Shown here piece by piece: positions 1-6,684 of a stretch of DNA of 11,090 nucleotides (position 1 is its first letter; each line of letters opens with the position of its first letter). Below the pieces are notes generated by a model. It did not search any database, was not told the DNA's origin, and saw only the letters and a list, made by a program, of their open reading frames with translations. The DNA is from Deltaproteobacteria bacterium. Its GTDB lineage: Bacteria; Desulfobacterota; UBA8473. The position numbers were made by a program, and so were the translations under genes. The stretch covers positions 1 to 11,090 of the forward strand of contig JAUXFK010000081.1 in NCBI GenBank assembly GCA_030623035.1, read 5' to 3'.

Positions 1-132
1 TGCCTAAAGTTAAAATATTCTATTTTGATTTCATTCTTAAAATCCGCTCTGATTCTTGCCCTGTTTGCTTTATGGCAGTTTGCTCTAATCGAAGTTCAGT
101 AATACATGACTAATGCTCTGAAAGCGTATTCC

Positions 133-161
133 TTAACTTTAGTTCACTTTAGGCACTTTAG
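133..161. repeat. Three tandem ACTTTAG units with an inverted copy at 1-13
   Basis: The units are TTAACTTTAG (133-142), TTCACTTTAG (143-152) and GCACTTTAG (153-161), so the period is 9-10 bp. Positions 1-10 (TGCCTAAAGT) are the exact reverse complement of 146-155, and 4-13 is the exact reverse complement of 133-142. The 130-base interval between them could therefore be bracketed by inverted repeats. The role is unknown: it may be a dispersed intergenic repeat or a cluster of protein-binding sites. One helical turn per unit would suit cooperative binding, but that is inference. Confidence 0.6.
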
Positions 162-198
162 AGTTCCCCGAATCCGACGGGTCAACGATCGGAACTCT
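160..198. other. Stem-loop with perfect 8-bp stem
   Basis: AGAGTTCC (160-167) pairs perfectly with GGAACTCT (191-198). Inside the loop, CCCG (167-170) can pair with CGGG (177-180) as an alternative. There is no run of T after the stem, so it is not a classical intrinsic terminator. It lies 95 bases before the start codon of the next gene and could be a leader structure or part of a repeat. Confidence 0.45.
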
Positions 199-292
199 GA
201 CCTAAAATACGACACCGAATTTACGAGTTAGAACACTTAGTAACTGTTTAGCTAAATAGTGTCCATCCAGATGTAAGGAGAATTATATAGAT

Positions 293-1663
293 ATGGCAGA
301 CATTAATCAAAAGATTTTCAAAGCTTACGACATACGAGGAATCTACCCGGAAGAGATCAATGAAGAGACAGCATACAGAATTGCTCAGGCATATGTGGAA
401 TTTGTACAACCGAAAGAAGTTGTCCTGGGTAAAGATGTCCGGCTTTCCTCTCCATCTCTTTGGAAGGCGGCAGCGCAGGGTATAATAGATGCAGGTGTTG
501 ATGTGATTGACATCAACACCATCTCCACAGACATGCTTTACTTCTCTGTGGCATATTACGGATTTTCAGGAGGGATTACGATTTCCGCCTCTCATAACCC
601 TGTTGATTACAATGGAATGAAGATCGTTCGAGAAAAGGCCATCCCCCTCTCTTCTGATGCAGGGCTTAAGGATATCTTGCAGATCGTCCTTAAACACAAA
701 AAAATATTGGCAAAAAAGAAAGGACGTATAGTAAAAAAAGAGATTACTGAAGACTATATCAATCATGTTCAATCCTTTATTGATATAAGCAAGATTAAGC
801 CTTTACAGATCGTAGCGAATGCTAACTTTGGACTCGCCGGAGAGATGCTCAAGAAAATAACCAGGGATATGCCGCTAAACATAATCGGCCTCAACTTTTC
901 TCCGGACGGAAGCTTTCCCAAAGGCCGGCCAGATCCGCTTATACCGCAGAACCGTGAAGAGGTAATCAAAAAGATAAAAGAAACAGGGGCCGATCTTGGT
1001 GTTGCATGGGATGCAGATGCGGATCGTTGTTTTTTCTTCGATGAGGCCGGGGAGTTTATTCAAGGGTACTTTATTACTGCCCTTTTGGCAAAGACCTTTT
1101 TGGAAAGGTATCCAGGAGACAAGATAATTTTTGACCCGAGGCTTACATGGGCAAATATCGATACAGTCAAAGAAAACCGCGGAATCCCCATAATTAACAA
1201 GAGTGGTCATGCTTTCTTCAAAGATAGAATGAGAAAAGAGGACGCCTTATTTGCCGGAGAGATGAGTGCCCATTATTACTTCAGAAAAAACTTTTACGCA
1301 GATAACGGGATGATCCCTTTCTTGATAATGATAGAAATCCTGTCTACTTCGGGTAAGCCCTTATCGAAGCTCGTAGCTCCCCTGAAAAACAAGTACTTCG
1401 TCTCTGGAGAAATCAACAGGGAGGTTGCAAACACTCAAATGATCCTTAAAGAGATGGAGGACAGATACAGTGATGCTACAATAGAACACATAGACGGACT
1501 ATCCATCGAATATCATAACTGGAGATTCAATTTGAGACCATCCAATACAGAGCCTCTACTTCGTCTCAATTTAGAGGCTCGTTCAGAGACTCTTATGGAA
1601 GAAAAGCGAGACGAAGTTATTGCGTTTATAGACAGGTTGGAAAAGAAAAACGTATTATTTTAG
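293..1663 (+). CDS. manB: Phosphomannomutase/phosphoglucomutase, ManB/CpsG type
   Basis: This cytoplasmic enzyme of the alpha-D-phosphohexomutase family interconverts mannose-6-phosphate and mannose-1-phosphate, the precursor of GDP-mannose for surface polysaccharide; glucose phosphates may also be used. All four family motifs are visible: the phosphoserine loop SASHNP (98-103, Ser100 the expected phosphoserine), the metal loop DADADR (240-245), the sugar-recognition loop GEMSAHYYF (322-330) and the phosphate-binding loop RPSNTEP (415-421). The phrases around DADADRCFFFDE and GEMSAH resemble E. coli CpsG/ManB more than GlmM or Pgm. The metal loop has Ala where Gly is usual, but the three Asp are kept. 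At 456 aa the length is normal. The ATG at 293 has AAGGAG 12 bases upstream. The stop codon TAG (1661-1663) lies inside a dispersed repeat, so the last residues may be repeat-derived. A reductase and a sugar kinase follow on the same strand. Confidence 0.9.
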   Translation: MADINQKIFKAYDIRGIYPEEINEETAYRIAQAYVEFVQPKEVVLGKDVRLSSPSLWKAAAQGIIDAGVDVIDINTISTDMLYFSVAYYGFSGGITISASHNPVDYNGMKIVREKAIPLSSDAGLKDILQIVLKHKKILAKKKGRIVKKEITEDYINHVQSFIDISKIKPLQIVANANFGLAGEMLKKITRDMPLNIIGLNFSPDGSFPKGRPDPLIPQNREEVIKKIKETGADLGVAWDADADRCFFFDEAGEFIQGYFITALLAKTFLERYPGDKIIFDPRLTWANIDTVKENRGIPIINKSGHAFFKDRMRKEDALFAGEMSAHYYFRKNFYADNGMIPFLIMIEILSTSGKPLSKLVAPLKNKYFVSGEINREVANTQMILKEMEDRYSDATIEHIDGLSIEYHNWRFNLRPSNTEPLLRLNLEARSETLMEEKRDEVIAFIDRLEKKNVLF

Positions 1664-1715
1664 CCTTATGAAACAGAAAGCACTGGCCAAGCTTCAACGG
1701 CAATCAAATTTTAAA
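1652..1715 (+). repeat. Truncated copy (A) of the dispersed MKQKA repeat
   Basis: This segment matches 7850-7913 at 60 of 64 positions without gaps, and most of it matches 10994-11051. It contains the TAG stop of the phosphomannomutase gene and an ATG (1668) opening a short frame (MKQKALAKLQRQSNFK). That frame runs on in phase into the dehydrogenase gene. Only the left end of the element is present; the palindromic arms seen in the 7850-8123 copy are missing. The sequence diverges after TTTTAAA (1709-1715), and 5 bases later the ribosome-binding site of the dehydrogenase gene begins. Confidence 0.85.
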
Positions 1716-1736
1716 TCTCTCAAAAGGAGTGGAAAT

Positions 1737-2522
1737 ATGGGGTTAGATTTGAAGGGCAAAGTTGCTTTAATTACAGGCTCAACAAAAGGGATAGGAAGAA
1801 CGATTGCACTGAAATTTTCTGAAAACGGAGCCGATGTAATTATTAACGGCAGATCAAAAGAAGATGGGATGAAGACCGTTAAGAAGATAAAGGATATGGG
1901 CAGACAAGCCATCTTTGAAAAGGCGGATGTAACCCTATATGCCGAAGTGAAAGAAATGGTAGATCGGATACTCGAAAAGATGCCCAGGATAGACATATTG
2001 ATCGCCAGCGGTGGGGTTATGAGCCGTGGGAAGGTTATGACAGCACCGAGCTTCTTCAAAGAAATTGATCCGGATACATATATGGATTTTTTTAACAGTC
2101 AGTACTTCAGCCGGTTGTACTGTATTAGAGCAGTACTGGATCAGATGGTTGAAAAAAAATCAGGAAAGATTGTGCTGATCAGTACTGATGCAGGCCGATG
2201 GCCAACCCCTGGAGAATCTCTTCCTGGCGGGGCTGGAGCAGCTCTTGTGATGAGTACAAAGGTTCTTGCAGGGGAGTTTGCCAGATGGGGTATCAGAATC
2301 AACACCATCTCTACAACAGTAACAAGGGATACACCCGGCATTGAGCATGTTGGCTCTTATGGAGCTGCAGGAAAGATATTTCAAATGGCTATGGAAAGGC
2401 AACCTTTTCCCATCAGTTCAAATGATATTGCAGAAACCGCTTTATTCCTGGCATCAGAGGCATCAGACCAGATAACAGGGCAAATCATCAGTGTAAATGG
2501 CGGCTTGTGTTTCCCTGGTTAG
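1737..2522 (+). CDS. Atypical short-chain dehydrogenase/reductase lacking the catalytic Tyr
   Basis: This is a classical-length SDR (261 aa) with a Rossmann fold expected to bind NAD(P)(H); the substrate is unknown. The dinucleotide-binding TGSTKGIG is at 13-20, the NNAG-like strand end reads ASGG (90-93), and the C-terminal SVNGG (252-256) is typical. Lys175 of the YxxxK motif is present, but the Tyr position is Val171, and the usual catalytic Ser position is Thr150 (LIST). No Tyr lies anywhere in the stretch from 140 to 200. The family role of Asn is probably kept (Asn120). Either the protein uses another acid or it is not a conventional oxidoreductase. I chose ATG 1737 because AAGGAG lies just upstream (1724-1729) and the protein then starts MGLDLKGKVALITG, as SDRs do. 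An in-phase ATG at 1668 lies in repeat sequence and is probably spurious. The gene lies between the phosphomannomutase and ROK kinase genes. Confidence 0.85.
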   Translation: MGLDLKGKVALITGSTKGIGRTIALKFSENGADVIINGRSKEDGMKTVKKIKDMGRQAIFEKADVTLYAEVKEMVDRILEKMPRIDILIASGGVMSRGKVMTAPSFFKEIDPDTYMDFFNSQYFSRLYCIRAVLDQMVEKKSGKIVLISTDAGRWPTPGESLPGGAGAALVMSTKVLAGEFARWGIRINTISTTVTRDTPGIEHVGSYGAAGKIFQMAMERQPFPISSNDIAETALFLASEASDQITGQIISVNGGLCFPG

Positions 2523-2612
2523 CTTTATTGTCTTAAATATTACCTTTGTCAATCTCCATTTACGGGAATGCCTTAAGTTGTAGAATGCACCGCTATAAGC
2601 AAAGAGAGAAAA

Positions 2613-3593
2613 TTGAACAAAACGGATATTCAACCAGTTGCTATAGGAGTAGATCTCGGAGGAACGAATCTAAGGATAGGGATCGTCGATCAAAGGGGCA
2701 ATATCCTGAAGAGTTTAAAGAGACAGTCACAAGCCAAAGAGGGAAAGGAGAATGTAATTAACCGGATTACAGATCTATTAATAGAGGCCTGTAATATCTC
2801 GAACGAACTTCAAAGAGAGGTTAAAGGAATATGTGTCGGTGCACCCGGTTTTTTGAACATAAAAAAAGGAATCATATCAGCGTCTCCAAACTTACCCGAC
2901 TGGAAAGATGTAGCCTTGAAAAAAGAGATAGAAAAGAGGAAGAATTTTCCCCCTATATTATTACAAAATGACGCAAACTGTTTTACTTTTGGGGAGTGGT
3001 GGATAGGGGCCGGGAATGGCTATAAAAATTTGGCAGGTATTACACTTGGTACCGGGGTAGGTGGAGGGGTTATTTTAGATAATAGAATATGGTTGGGAGA
3101 TGATGGTACCGCAGGAGAGATCGGTCATATCATCGTGGAGCCATCCGGGCTCAAATGTGAATGCGGGAGAAACGGCTGTTTAGAAAGCTATGCATCAGGT
3201 ACCGCAATTGTTAAACAGGCAACCCTGGCATTAAAAAAAGGGGAAATGTCTACCTTAAAAAACAGGGTAAAAGAAAATTTGAACGCTGTTACCGCCAAGA
3301 TGGTATCTGAAGAAGCTACAAAAGGAGACAGACTATCCCTGGACATTATGAAGGAGGCAGGCAGATACCTGGGCATAGCCATTGCAAGTATTATCAACCT
3401 TTTGAATATTGGCAGGTTTGTTATAGGAGGCAGGGTAGCCGGTAGTGGAGATATCATCCTGGAACCTGCCAGAGAGGAAGTCCTTAAAAGGGCAATAAAT
3501 CCTCACATCAAAGATCAAGTCATTGTTCAAGCCAGCCTTGGAGATGATGCAGGGATTATTGGGGCAGCGGGGATGGTCTTTCAAAATGGATAG
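2613..3593 (+). CDS. ROK-family sugar kinase, probable glucokinase
   Basis: It is predicted to phosphorylate a hexose (glucose most likely, N-acetylated amino sugars possible) with ATP in the cytoplasm. Motifs in order are the ATP-phosphate loop DLGGTN (14-19), the catalytic-base motif NDAN (119-122, Asp120), the glycine-rich GTGVGGG (147-153), the sugar-contacting EIGH (169-172), the ROK zinc motif CECGRNGC (182-189) with Glu191, and GGR (272-274). The 326-aa length is normal for bacterial ROK glucokinases, and there is no N-terminal helix-turn-helix, so it is a kinase and not a NagC/XylR-type repressor. The start is TTG at 2613: the next in-frame codons upstream lead to a stop at 2574-2576 with no ATG, GTG or TTG, and no other usual start precedes the ATP loop. 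The ribosome-binding site is weak (AGAGAG). A 90-base gap separates it from the SDR gene. Together with the mutase it could feed sugar-phosphate metabolism. Confidence 0.85.
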   Translation: MNKTDIQPVAIGVDLGGTNLRIGIVDQRGNILKSLKRQSQAKEGKENVINRITDLLIEACNISNELQREVKGICVGAPGFLNIKKGIISASPNLPDWKDVALKKEIEKRKNFPPILLQNDANCFTFGEWWIGAGNGYKNLAGITLGTGVGGGVILDNRIWLGDDGTAGEIGHIIVEPSGLKCECGRNGCLESYASGTAIVKQATLALKKGEMSTLKNRVKENLNAVTAKMVSEEATKGDRLSLDIMKEAGRYLGIAIASIINLLNIGRFVIGGRVAGSGDIILEPAREEVLKRAINPHIKDQVIVQASLGDDAGIIGAAGMVFQNG

Positions 3594-3791
3594 AGTGAAT
3601 CATAGATGAATCATAAAACCTGCATATTGGATCCTCTTATTTTGGGACAGAGTTTACAAAGGGGGGTGGTGGGTTGATGTTATGGATAATGCGATACCCC
3701 AATTGGGGGTTTGAGATGTACTTCTTTTTTGAGATAAGTCCCCACCATCGTATGGAAGGAATATCTCTATCTTAAAATTCGGAGGTAAATC
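3594..3791. other. Spacer with G-rich tract and CCCCAATTGGGG palindrome
   Basis: I see no gene in these 198 bases. They contain a 9-bp direct repeat TGAATCATA (3596-3604 and 3607-3615), a G-rich tract (3661-3673), a perfect 12-bp palindrome CCCCAATTGGGG (3697-3708), and TGGTGGG (3667-3673), which can pair with CCCACCA (3741-3747). A T-run (3725-3730) lies too far from the palindrome for a standard terminator. The end of the spacer carries a strong GGAGGT (3781-3786) for the next gene. The structure may be a leader or a protein-binding site for the homocysteine genes; this is inference. Confidence 0.4.
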
Positions 3792-5003
3792 ATGGCAAAG
3801 ACAATAGCTGAAATTAATGAAAAGATAAAGAAAGGCAAGGCAGTAGTTGTTACTGCAGAAGAAATAAATGACATAGTAAGGGAAAAGGGAGAGAAAAAGG
3901 CTGCAAGTGAGATAGATGTCGTTACTACCGGAACATTTGGTCCGATGTGCAGTTCCAGTGCATATCTTAATCTCGGACATTCAAAACCCAGGATAAAGAT
4001 AGGTGGAGGCAGGGCATATTTAAACGATGTGCCGGTTTATACAGGAATTGCAGCAGTGGATGTATATATTGGAGCTACTGCGATGCCAGATGATGACCCA
4101 AGAAACGCTGTGTTCCCCGGAGCTTTTCGTTACGGTGGAGGGCATGTAATAGAGGAACTGGTAGCGGGTAAGGATATCAGATTCTCTGCTACATCATACG
4201 GTACAGACTGTTATCCCAAAAAGAGTATTGAGACGTACATCAATATTAAGAACATCAATGAAGCCGTCCTTTTCAACCCAAGGAATTCCTATCAGAATTA
4301 TAATGTAGCCGTAAACCTCTCTGACAGGATCATATATACTTATATGGGTACATTACAACCAAATTTGGGAAATGCCAATTATTGTAGCGCAGGTCAGCTA
4401 AGCCCCCTCTTAAATGATCCATACTATAGAACCATCGGCATAGGAACCAGGATATTTCTGGGGGGAGGAGTTGGCTATGTTGCATGGAATGGTACACAAC
4501 ATAACCCATGTGTATCAAGGACGAAAAATGGTGTCCCAAGAGTGCCTGCAGGCACTATCGCAGTTATCGGCAACCTGAAACAGATGAACCCCAGCTTGCT
4601 AAGGGGTACAACCCTTACAGGCTATGGTGCCACATTATCTGTAGGGATTGGGATACCGATTCCTATTCTTACAGAAGAGATCCTCCGCTTTACCACTGTT
4701 AAGGATGAGGATATATTTACACAGGTTGTCGATTATAGCGATGCATATCCCCAGGGCAAACCTGATACTCTTGGGGAGGTCAATTATGCCCAGTTAAGGA
4801 GCGGTAAGATAACAGTCCAGGGCAAAGAGATAAAGACTGCCAGTCTGTCCAGTTATGTAAAGGCCAGAGAAATTGCTGAAACACTTAAAAACTGGATTAA
4901 AAAAGGCGATTTCTTATTGAGTGAACATGTTGCAGACTTACCATCCATTGAATCTGAGATAACCTTTAAACCTATGCCTTCTAAATCGGTTAAGAAGGTG
5001 TGA
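3792..5003 (+). CDS. HcyBio (DUF39) homocysteine-forming protein
   Basis: The protein belongs to the HcyBio/DUF39 family, which with a NIL-domain ferredoxin inserts sulfide-derived sulfur into aspartate semialdehyde to give homocysteine. This was shown for the Methanosarcina acetivorans MA1821/MA1822 pair, and there is genetic evidence in Desulfovibrio. Family signs here are TTGTFGPMCSSSAYLNLGH (45-63, with conserved-looking Cys53), a glycine-rich GGGRAYLNDVPVYTG segment (71-85), SYGTDCYP (135-142, Cys140), and the GTRIFLGGGVGYVAWNGTQHNP stretch (218-239). At 403 aa it is a DUF39 domain with a short tail; I see no CBS pair in the C-terminal part. No signal peptide or membrane segment is seen, so it is cytoplasmic. 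ATG 3792 has GGAGGT 5 bases upstream. The ferredoxin partner follows 93 bases later. The exact catalytic cysteine cannot be fixed from this sequence alone. Confidence 0.9.
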   Translation: MAKTIAEINEKIKKGKAVVVTAEEINDIVREKGEKKAASEIDVVTTGTFGPMCSSSAYLNLGHSKPRIKIGGGRAYLNDVPVYTGIAAVDVYIGATAMPDDDPRNAVFPGAFRYGGGHVIEELVAGKDIRFSATSYGTDCYPKKSIETYINIKNINEAVLFNPRNSYQNYNVAVNLSDRIIYTYMGTLQPNLGNANYCSAGQLSPLLNDPYYRTIGIGTRIFLGGGVGYVAWNGTQHNPCVSRTKNGVPRVPAGTIAVIGNLKQMNPSLLRGTTLTGYGATLSVGIGIPIPILTEEILRFTTVKDEDIFTQVVDYSDAYPQGKPDTLGEVNYAQLRSGKITVQGKEIKTASLSSYVKAREIAETLKNWIKKGDFLLSEHVADLPSIESEITFKPMPSKSVKKV

Positions 5004-5096
5004 GCTCAATTTTTGAATCGCTTATCAGGGATAATTTTTTCAAAAAAAATCGTCCTTAAAAACATCGATATATAAAGGGTAAAATGGAGGTGTTAG

Positions 5097-5504
5097 ATGC
5101 CCAAAAAAAGGTTAGTACTGACCTTTCCAAGCAGATTGGTTGATCAACCCATCACATATTTCTTGATTAAGGATCACAACCTCATGGTAAATATATTACG
5201 GGCGAATGTTACTCCAAAAGAAGAGGGCAGATTGGTTATAGAGATTAGCGGCAAGAAGAATGATATTGAATCCGGAATGACCCACTTGAATGAAATCGGG
5301 GTAAATGTCAAGCCGCTAACTAAGGACGTGAGGTGGTATAAAGAGCGTTGTACTCAATGCGGCGCTTGTACATCTATTTGCCCTACAGAGGCATTCTTTG
5401 TAAACAGAGAGGATATGTCGGTATCCTTTAAAAAAGAAAAATGTATTGCTTGCGAATTGTGTATTCCTGTATGCCCATATCGGGCAGTTGAAGTTCTATT
5501 TTAA
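5097..5504 (+). CDS. NIL-domain 2x[4Fe-4S] ferredoxin, homocysteine synthesis partner
   Basis: The N-terminal half (about 3-77) fits the NIL domain, an ACT-like fold also found at the end of methionine-importer ATPases. The C-terminal half carries two classical cluster motifs: Cys85, 88, 91 and 95-Pro, and Cys116, 119, 122 and 126-Pro. This is the MA1822-type partner of the HcyBio protein and is thought to supply electrons for reductive sulfur insertion into aspartate semialdehyde. At 135 aa it is the expected size and is complete. ATG 5097 is preceded by a good site (GGAGGT) with a spacing of 5 bases. It lies 93 bases downstream of the HcyBio gene on the same strand, and a likely terminator follows, so the two appear to end one transcription unit. 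The COG2122 protein, a third member in some bacteria, is not in the window. Confidence 0.9.
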   Translation: MPKKRLVLTFPSRLVDQPITYFLIKDHNLMVNILRANVTPKEEGRLVIEISGKKNDIESGMTHLNEIGVNVKPLTKDVRWYKERCTQCGACTSICPTEAFFVNREDMSVSFKKEKCIACELCIPVCPYRAVEVLF

Positions 5505-5521
5505 CTGGCTTCTGCCCAAAC

Positions 5522-5557
5522 AAAAAACCCTTTGAGCGGTCATCAAAAGGTTTTTTT
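5522..5557. terminator. Intrinsic terminator after the homocysteine genes
   Basis: The left arm (5522-5535, A-run then CCCTTTGA) pairs with the right arm (5543-5557, TCAAAAGG then seven T) around a 7-base loop, with one mismatch. Because A and T runs flank both sides, it could work in either direction. It starts 18 bases after the ferredoxin stop codon. Confidence 0.75.
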
Positions 5558-5563
5558 CGATTT

Positions 5564-5633
5564 CTGCTTCGCAGTTTCGTAATTTGAAGCGGCCCTGCGA
5601 AGACCTGTACCGTTAAAAAACGTTTTTAACAGG
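5564..5633. repeat. Cluster of hairpins in the 5505-5679 spacer
   Basis: Three pairings are visible. CTGC-TTC-GCAG (5564-5574) is a small hairpin. CTTCGCAG (5567-5574) is also the exact reverse complement of CTGCGAAG (5595-5602), giving a competing longer stem. GTTAAAAA (5612-5619) pairs perfectly with TTTTTAAC (5623-5630) over a 3-base loop, with CCT (5604-5606) and AGG (5631-5633) able to extend it outward. No T-run follows the last stem apart from its own arm. The cluster could be a repetitive extragenic palindrome or a leader of the next gene; no second copy lies in the window. Confidence 0.5.
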
Positions 5634-5679
5634 CGAAAATCTATTTGGTCAAACGCCCGTCGAAAGATATAGGAGGTTA

Positions 5680-6684
5680 ATGTTGACTACGGCAATTGCC
5701 TTACTCTCTGGTGGGTTGGACAGTACCCTAGCGGTTAAACTTATTTTAGAGCAAGGTATAAAAATCGAGGCGGTTACTTTTATATCCCTCTTTTGCACCT
5801 GCACATCCTCTAGCAGCGGATGTATGGAGGGGAAAACAGCAGCAGAAAAACTGGGTGTAAACCTGAAGGTCATTAACATATCTAAAGAACTTTTGCCTCT
5901 GATTCGAAAACCCAAATACGGATATGGTAAAAACATGAACCCGTGTTTAGACTGCCGTATCTTTACGTTCAAAAAGGCTGGGGAATACATGAGAGAAATA
6001 GGGGCATCTTTTTTGATAACAGGCGAGGTGTTGGGAGAAAGACCCATGTCCCAAAGGAGAGACGCGATGAGAACCATCGAGAGGGACTCTGGCCTAAAGG
6101 GTCTGATTCTCAGGCCTCTTTGTGCAAAGTTGCTTGAACCATCAATCCCTGAGATAAAAGGGCTCGTAGATAGAGAAAAGCTTTTGAATATTCAGGGAAG
6201 ATCCAGAAAACCCCAGATTGCCCTGGCCATGGAATTGGGAATCAATGATTACCCATGCCCTGCAGGTGGTTGCTTACTCACTGACCCCGGCTTTGCCAAA
6301 AGAATGCGGGATTTAATGGAGTATAACCCGGAATTTAGTTTAAACGATGCACATCTCTTGAAGATGGGAAGGCATTTTCGGCTCTCTCCAAAGGTAAAGA
6401 TAATTGTAGGAAGAGACGAAAAAGAGAATAAAAAGCTATCGAGTTTTGCCTTAAAAGGGGATTTCATCTTCGAGGTTCTGGATTTTCCCGGCCCCACCAC
6501 AATTGTAAGGGGAGGGATAGAAGAATCTAAAATGGAGCTGCCTGCTTCCATAACAGCAAGATACAGCAAGGCAAAGAACGAAAAAGAGATAAGCGTCGGT
6601 TATAGAGAATACCCCTCTAATACAACCGGGGTATTACACGTGGCACCTTTGGAAAAAAGCCGTTTGGAAGCGTTGATGATTTAG
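5680..6684 (+). CDS. PP-loop tRNA-thiolation-like ATPase (ThiI/MnmA-related)
   Basis: The N-terminal domain is an adenine-nucleotide alpha-hydrolase with the PP-loop SGGLDST (10-16), as in tRNA thiouridine synthases ThiI and MnmA, which adenylate a uridine and replace its oxygen with sulfur. Further marks are NPCLDC (87-92, Cys89 and Cys92), TGEVLGERPMSQ (114-125) and CPAGGC (193-198, Cys193 and Cys198), followed by LLTDP. Cys39, 41 and 48 form another cluster. Such cysteines could bind an Fe-S cluster or carry persulfide; this is inference. The C-terminal part (about 225-334) may be an NFACT-R-like RNA-binding domain known to be fused to such enzymes. The THUMP and rhodanese domains of E. 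coli ThiI are absent. AGGAGG (5671-5676) is only 3 bases from ATG 5680, so TTG 5683 is a possible alternative start. The last codons overlap the convergent transporter gene by 4 bases. The neighbouring homocysteine genes also handle sulfur. Confidence 0.75.
   Translation: MLTTAIALLSGGLDSTLAVKLILEQGIKIEAVTFISLFCTCTSSSSGCMEGKTAAEKLGVNLKVINISKELLPLIRKPKYGYGKNMNPCLDCRIFTFKKAGEYMREIGASFLITGEVLGERPMSQRRDAMRTIERDSGLKGLILRPLCAKLLEPSIPEIKGLVDREKLLNIQGRSRKPQIALAMELGINDYPCPAGGCLLTDPGFAKRMRDLMEYNPEFSLNDAHLLKMGRHFRLSPKVKIIVGRDEKENKKLSSFALKGDFIFEVLDFPGPTTIVRGGIEESKMELPASITARYSKAKNEKEISVGYREYPSNTTGVLHVAPLEKSRLEALMI

Larger units (their letters stand above)
1..292. other. Gene-free, repeat-rich spacer upstream of the phosphomannomutase gene
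   Basis: I see no credible coding region on either strand. The stretch holds three tandem units of about 10 bp (133-161), an inverted copy of the same motif at the window edge (1-13), and a stem formed by 160-167 and 191-198. Positions 240-253 (GTAACTGTTTAGCT) match the outer end of the MITE-like element at 8110-8123, read on the other strand, with one mismatch, so a remnant of that family may lie here. A ribosome-binding site for the next gene (AAGGAG, 275-280) ends the spacer. I found no convincing promoter. Confidence 0.6.

Noticed and set aside
56..89. TTGCCC (56-61) with TCTAAT (84-89) as a promoter for the phosphomannomutase gene
   Set aside because: The spacing is 22 bases, too long for a sigma-70 promoter.
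875..1210. 111-codon minus-strand frame within the phosphomannomutase gene
   Set aside because: It is antisense to the conserved metal-loop region of the mutase and shows no family features.
2546..2761. 71-codon plus-strand frame overlapping the start of the ROK kinase gene
   Set aside because: It is in another frame than the kinase, has low-complexity Arg/Ser-rich content, and the kinase motifs are unambiguous.
3697..3708. CCCCAATTGGGG palindrome as an intrinsic terminator of the ROK kinase gene
   Set aside because: The stem is only about 4-5 pairs with a tiny loop, and the T-run begins 17 bases later, so it does not fit an intrinsic terminator.
3792..3980. Minus-strand frame (3654-3980) overlapping the HcyBio gene start
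   Set aside because: It is hydrophobic and cysteine-rich by chance translation and is antisense to a well-conserved N-terminus.
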